Positions 60,085-64,000 of a stretch of 64,000 bases of DNA are shown piece after piece. The first letter of the stretch is position 1, and each line of letters opens with the position of its first letter. The notes under the pieces were generated by a model. That model did not search any database. It was not told the origin of the DNA and was given only the letters and a program-made list of their open reading frames with translations. A program made the translations under genes and the position numbers. Source of the stretch: Rallus limicola (lineage: Eukaryota > Chordata > Aves > Gruiformes > Rallidae); assembly GCA_022605955.1 (NCBI GenBank), contig JAKCOZ010000021.1, forward strand, positions 15,798,161 through 15,862,160, written 5' to 3'.

Positions 60085-60257
60085 GCCGGGGCAGCTGGAG
60101 CCAGCTCAGAGGGAGGTTTGGGCTGGGTGGGGAGAGCCCACTGACCCGTCCCAGCAGAAAGCAGCACCGCAGCTTCCCTCCCGGGACGTGCCGGCACATC
60201 CCCGGCCACATCCCCCCTGCTCCCAGCCCACCCCAGTGCCGCGGGGACCCCTGTGCC

Positions 60258-60578
60258 ATGCGGGGACTCAGCCTGGGCCTGGTGGCCCTGACCTGTGCCA
60301 CCACAGCCCTGTGTGTGTCCGGAGCCCAGCGCCGGGTGCTGGAGGGGGGTGTCCGCCGGCGTTCCCACCGGGTGCAGCACGGGCACTGCAGCTACACCTT
60401 CGTGCTCCCCGAAGCTGAGCCCCCGCCCTGCCCGCCTGCCCCTGCCACCCCCGGCCCTGCCAACGCCCTGCTGCAGCGGGACTCGCCGGCTGGCACCGCA
60501 CACCTCAGCCGTGGGGCTGCCCAGCGCCTGCAGCACCTGGAGAGGATCCTGGAGAACAGCACCCAGTGGCTGCTGAAG
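60258..60578 (+). CDS. ANGPT4: ANGPT4, first coding exon (107 aa; gene continues to the right)
   Basis: Angiopoietin, a secreted ligand of the endothelial receptor TIE2. This exon encodes the signal peptide (about 1-23), the N-terminal Cys-containing superclustering region, and the start of the coiled coil. Diagnostic family text is RVQHGHCSYTFVLPE (38-52), NALLQRDSP and LQHLERILENSTQWLLK, including an N-glycosylation site at NST. The ATG follows a short GC-rich leader. The donor AAG|gtaggg is in phase 0, at the same place in the protein where other angiopoietins end exon 1. The stretch 53-69 is unusually Pro-rich. Calling it ANGPT4 rather than ANGPT1 or 2 rests mainly on its position beside RSPO4. 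Later exons are not in the window. Confidence 0.9.
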
Positions 60579-60777
60579 GTAGGGTGTGGGGGAGTGGGGG
60601 GGCATGGGGGGGGACGGGCAGCGTGGGTGGGGGTCTGCCTCCAGCACCCAAGTGTGCATCAGCCCCGTATCAGCTGCCTGCTGCTGCCTGACAGAGGCAG
60701 AGCTGGGTGCGTGGGGGTTTCATCCCCACCCCAGCAGCAACATGATGGCCAAGGCAGCATCCTGGGGGTCAGACCTG

Positions 60778-60822
60778 GTGACCTCTCAAGGTCCCTTCCA
60801 GCCCCTATGATTCTGTGATCCC
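60778..60822 (+). mobile_element. Short CR1 3' tail
   Basis: Gtgacctctcaaggtccctt followed by ccagcccctatgattctgtg is the extreme 3' end of a CR1 subfamily. Only about 45 bp is recognisable. Confidence 0.6.
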
Positions 60823-60893
60823 CCCTGCACGTCTGCAGCCTGGGCCTGATCCTGGCCCTTTTGCACTGGGCACAGTCTGCTTGGAGGGGATGG

Positions 60894-61032
60894 GTGATGC
60901 AGGCACTGCGGATGATGCAGGTGATGTGGGTGATGCAGGTGATGTGGGTGATGTAGGCACAGAGGGTGATGCAGATACTGTGGGTGATGCAGGTGCTGCA
61001 GGTGATGCAGGTGCTGCAGGTGATGCAGCTCC
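60894..61032. repeat. ggtgatgca-type tandem repeat in ANGPT4 intron 1
   Basis: Nine-base units ggtgatgca / ggtgatgtg / ggtgctgca repeated about 15 times with drift. Confidence 0.9.
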
Positions 61033-62795
61033 TGAGCACTGCAGCTTGTGGGTGCTGCAGCTCACCAGTGCTCATCACTGCAGCTCTATCCCTGTGCCAT
61101 CCCCATCACGGCTGTGCCCAGCATCCCCTGAGGCTCAGCACTCCCCATCCTGGGTCAGGACACAGCCTGCTCTTGGGAAGGGCTTAGGCAGGTGGCAGAG
61201 CACAGGGCAGAGGCACCAGAACCTCTCCAGCTTCATTCTTTTCCCACTTACTGGACCTGCAAAAGCTCCTGGTTCTTGGTGAGACGTTGAGCGTGGCCGG
61301 TGGCTCCTGGGCAGCCCCACAGCACGTGGGTGAGTGCAAGGTGGGGGGCAGTGGGTGGGGTGCCACACCAGAAGGGCTGCATGGTGTCCCCCACCCCAGC
61401 TCGCTCCATCCCCCCTGCCTGAGGCAGGCAGGAAGCTCTATTTCCTTCCCCAGAGCTCCCAAGCACCGCTGAGCCCCATCTGCAGCTCAGCACGGCCGCT
61501 TGCGTCAGACCCAGGAATAGCTCCCGGACGGCTTGTCCTGGGGGACACCTCCCTGGGGGGCTGTAAACCCCATGTCCTGGTGAAGCAGTGGCCCTGGGAC
61601 CCTGGGTGCCTGTGCTGACAAGCTGGTGAGCAGCTTGTCCTGAGCCCTTGCTGACCCCCTGGCATTGCCAGCACAGCCACATCCACACTCCAGCAGCATC
61701 CCACTGGGTGCACTAGGACCTGCGTGCCTCTGCACCCCATCTCCTGGATGATGCCCCTGGTTGAGCGGGGCCAGCAGCTCTGTGAGGGTGCATGCCAAGC
61801 TCCCACAGCACTCAGGGATGGAGTTGGGACCAAATCCCTTGAGTGGGGGTGCTGGGGGTGGCCTGCACCAGCCACCCTGCTCTGGGAGCCTCTCTAGCTG
61901 TGGGAGACAGGGCAGGCAGCAAGGACGTGCAGGGCTGTCCCCTGTCCCCTCAGCCATCCATGACAATAAATTCCTCAAAAGCTGGGAAAACTCTGAGCTG
62001 CAGCCAAAAGCCAGCCCTGGGTGTCACTGTGGGACCAGCAGAACCAGCCACTGCCCTGCTGCCAGCCTCAAATCCCCACCACTGCAGGACCTGCTGGGTC
62101 TGCTGTACATGCCCAGCCTTGGGATGCCCACATCTGGGGGTCCCTGCACCCGGGGGTCCCTGCCTTGGGCTCCCTATGCCCTGGCATCCTGCTCTGAGCT
62201 TCTCTCAGGGTGAGGGCAGCCCTTGGGCACGGCGGAGGAAGGTGGGGGGCACCGGTCCCATCGAGGGTGCACGTGGCCCTGTCCCCAAGCAGGCAGGCAC
62301 TGGAAAAAGTGGGGCTGCAGCTGTGGGCAGCAGTGCCCCACACTGCAGCCCCAAGGAGCGGGAGGCAGTGGGGCACTGGGCAGCTGGTACCTCACCCCAT
62401 CCCACCCCATCCCACAGCACGGCCCCTCCAGCAAAGGCAGCTTGGCAGCTTTTTTTTTCCCCTTGTGCTGTTCCTTGGCTTTCCTAATTTAAGCAGAGCT
62501 GGCCTGGGAGGCTTGTCTTGGTCAGACTCCAGGCCTGAACAAACAAACCAGGGCTCAAAAGAGGCATCGGGTTCAAGGACAGACTGTAAACAACACCGCA
62601 TCCCCCTCGGCTCTGCCCTGGCCCGGGGACCTCTGCCGGGTGCCAGACTCTGGCAGGGCCCCCAGCACCCAGAAAGGCTCCCTGGGCCTCCTTGCACACC
62701 CAGCCTCCCTCACAGCCCCCATCTGCAGCAGCTGGGTGCCAAGCCACCCTCTCCACCCAGCCCTGTGCAGCCCCCCCGCCACAGCCAGGAGGCAC

Positions 62796-62846
62796 GGGGA
62801 CACGGTGAGGACCGGGCACACGGTGAGGACCGGGCACACGGGGACA
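62796..62846. repeat. 21-bp direct repeat
   Basis: Two exact copies of acacggtgaggaccgggcac type units with a partial third. Confidence 0.85.
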
Positions 62847-64000
62847 CGTCCCTGCTGCTCGCTGCCCCGTCGGCTTTTCCTGTCTCATTTCGGTTCAAAG
62901 AGAAATAGTTGATGGAGTCACCAGGTCTGGGGGGGCGGGGTTTGGGGTGGGACAGGGTCCCCGGTGGGGCAGTGGCAGCTTGGCAGCTTTAGGGTGCCCA
63001 CAGTGCAGAAGCGGGTGCTGCTCGCCCTGGTATGTGTGCAGGGGCGTGGGCAGTGGTTGAGGGGGGGGGTTTCTCCCTACCTCTGGCCCAGGGGTCCCCC
63101 AGAAAATGTTTGTGGGGTTAGAAATGCTGGGGTAGGATGGGGACAAGGACAAGGGAGGGTTGTGGCAGCACAGGGTCATCCAGTTGTGAGCAACATGTCC
63201 CCAGCACCAGGGCAGCAGGCTGGGGTTCCTCCTGCTCCAGGGTGGCGTTTTGGGGTGACTGGCAGCACCACGGTCCCTCCGCCAGCCACTCTGCCCTTCT
63301 TGGGGAGGAGGGAGGCTGGTGGGACCCTTCTGACTCCAGGTAAGCCCACCTCACCTCAGCACCCACGGGGTGAAGGGAGGGTGATCCCAGCTGCCCAGCC
63401 CTCTGCAGGGAGCCTGTCCCCCTTGGGTCCCCTGTGCCACCGCAGGCTGGGGACGCTGTACCCCCCTTTCCAGCCCCAGTTGCAAGCAGGGAGCTGCTGG
63501 GGCTCTTTCTCCAGCTGCACTCAGCCCTCCCTGTGCCAGCCTGACCTTTTCCACGGGTACATACTGCCCTTGGGCTCAGAGATATGTTTATTTATGTTTA
63601 AAAAAAAAAAGCCAAAAGCAAGATGGAGAGGGAGGAAAGGCCTCCCCAAGCCTGTGAAACAGCAAGATTAACGACGTGGTTAAAGGGAAACTCTCCAGCA
63701 ATCATTCAGCTCAGGGAAATGTCTTCCAGACGCGGCTCCCTGACCTCTCCCCACTTCCTCCCCACGAGCAGGCTGCTTCCCAAGAGGGAAAATCCTCAGG
63801 GAAGTGGGGTGCAGGCACCACCAGCTGGGGTATCCAACCCCGGGCCCCTCCTGTGCTCCGCGGGTGCGCACGGCGGGGTGATGGTTTTGCTGTTGCTGGG
63901 GTCTGGGGAAGCAGGAACGGGGCCCTGCTGCTGCCAGGGAGATTTCATCATGGACAAACAAGTGCAGGGCAGAGCCCTGTGCCCTGGCGAGCTGCCGGCC

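Larger units (their letters stand above)
60579..64000 (+). other. ANGPT4: ANGPT4 intron 1 (partial)
   Basis: No sequence resembling angiopoietin exon 2 was found up to the right edge. It contains a short CR1 tail, two small tandem repeats and ordinary GC-rich DNA. An A run lies at 63600-63611. Confidence 0.6.

Noticed and set aside
60579..64000. Search for ANGPT4 exon 2
   Set aside because: No segment resembling the angiopoietin coiled-coil exon 2, with proper acceptor and donor, was found, so intron 1 is taken to run past the window.

Overview
This is vertebrate, almost certainly avian, nuclear DNA. Coding exons are short and split by small GT-AG introns. There are many CR1 retrotransposon fragments, some keeping the ATTCTATGA tail of bird CR1, and one ERVL-like solo LTR of a type common in neoavian birds. 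Most of the window is GC-rich, like an avian microchromosome. From the exons I recognise five conserved genes: RAD21L1 (minus), TMEM74B (plus), PSMF1 (minus), RSPO4 (plus) and the first coding exon of ANGPT4 (plus). From memory of the human map, their order and relative orientation match human 20p13, so this is an old conserved block.

Layout. 1-9.84 kb: nine coding exons of the meiotic cohesin kleisin RAD21L1 on the minus strand, in AT-rich DNA; the 3' exons lie beyond the left edge. 9.84-16.77 kb: a degenerate minisatellite, a CpG island, a stack of CR1 pieces and, upstream of TMEM74B, a very GC-rich block with a cluster of CCCGGTTCGGG-like palindromes. 16.77-17.25 kb: the single coding exon of TMEM74B. 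22.1-29.65 kb: all seven coding exons of PSMF1 on the minus strand, with a CpG-island promoter. 29.65-49.83 kb: a 20 kb desert with no gene I can support; it holds a solo LTR, CR1 pieces, a perfect-length 36-bp minisatellite, a (CCAT)n block and several AT-rich islands that look like regulatory elements. 49.83-58.4 kb: RSPO4 with a TATA box, a short upstream ORF and five coding exons. 60.08-64 kb: ANGPT4 promoter, exon 1 and part of intron 1.

The genes are not one pathway. RAD21L1 is a meiotic cohesin subunit, PSMF1 a proteasome regulator, TMEM74B a small two-pass membrane protein, RSPO4 a secreted Wnt potentiator and ANGPT4 a secreted TIE-receptor ligand. I found no new multi-gene system. 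The most interesting observations are gene-level oddities: a Tyr-to-Phe change in the C-terminal HbYX motif of PSMF1, an extra cysteine in the RSPO4 thrombospondin domain, and an out-of-frame change at the RAD21L1 exon 2 splice acceptor that a shifted acceptor could repair. Facing C and G runs just upstream of the RSPO4 TATA box are also notable. Splice sites and reading phases were derived by hand from the sequence; names rest on remembered family sequences, not on a database search.
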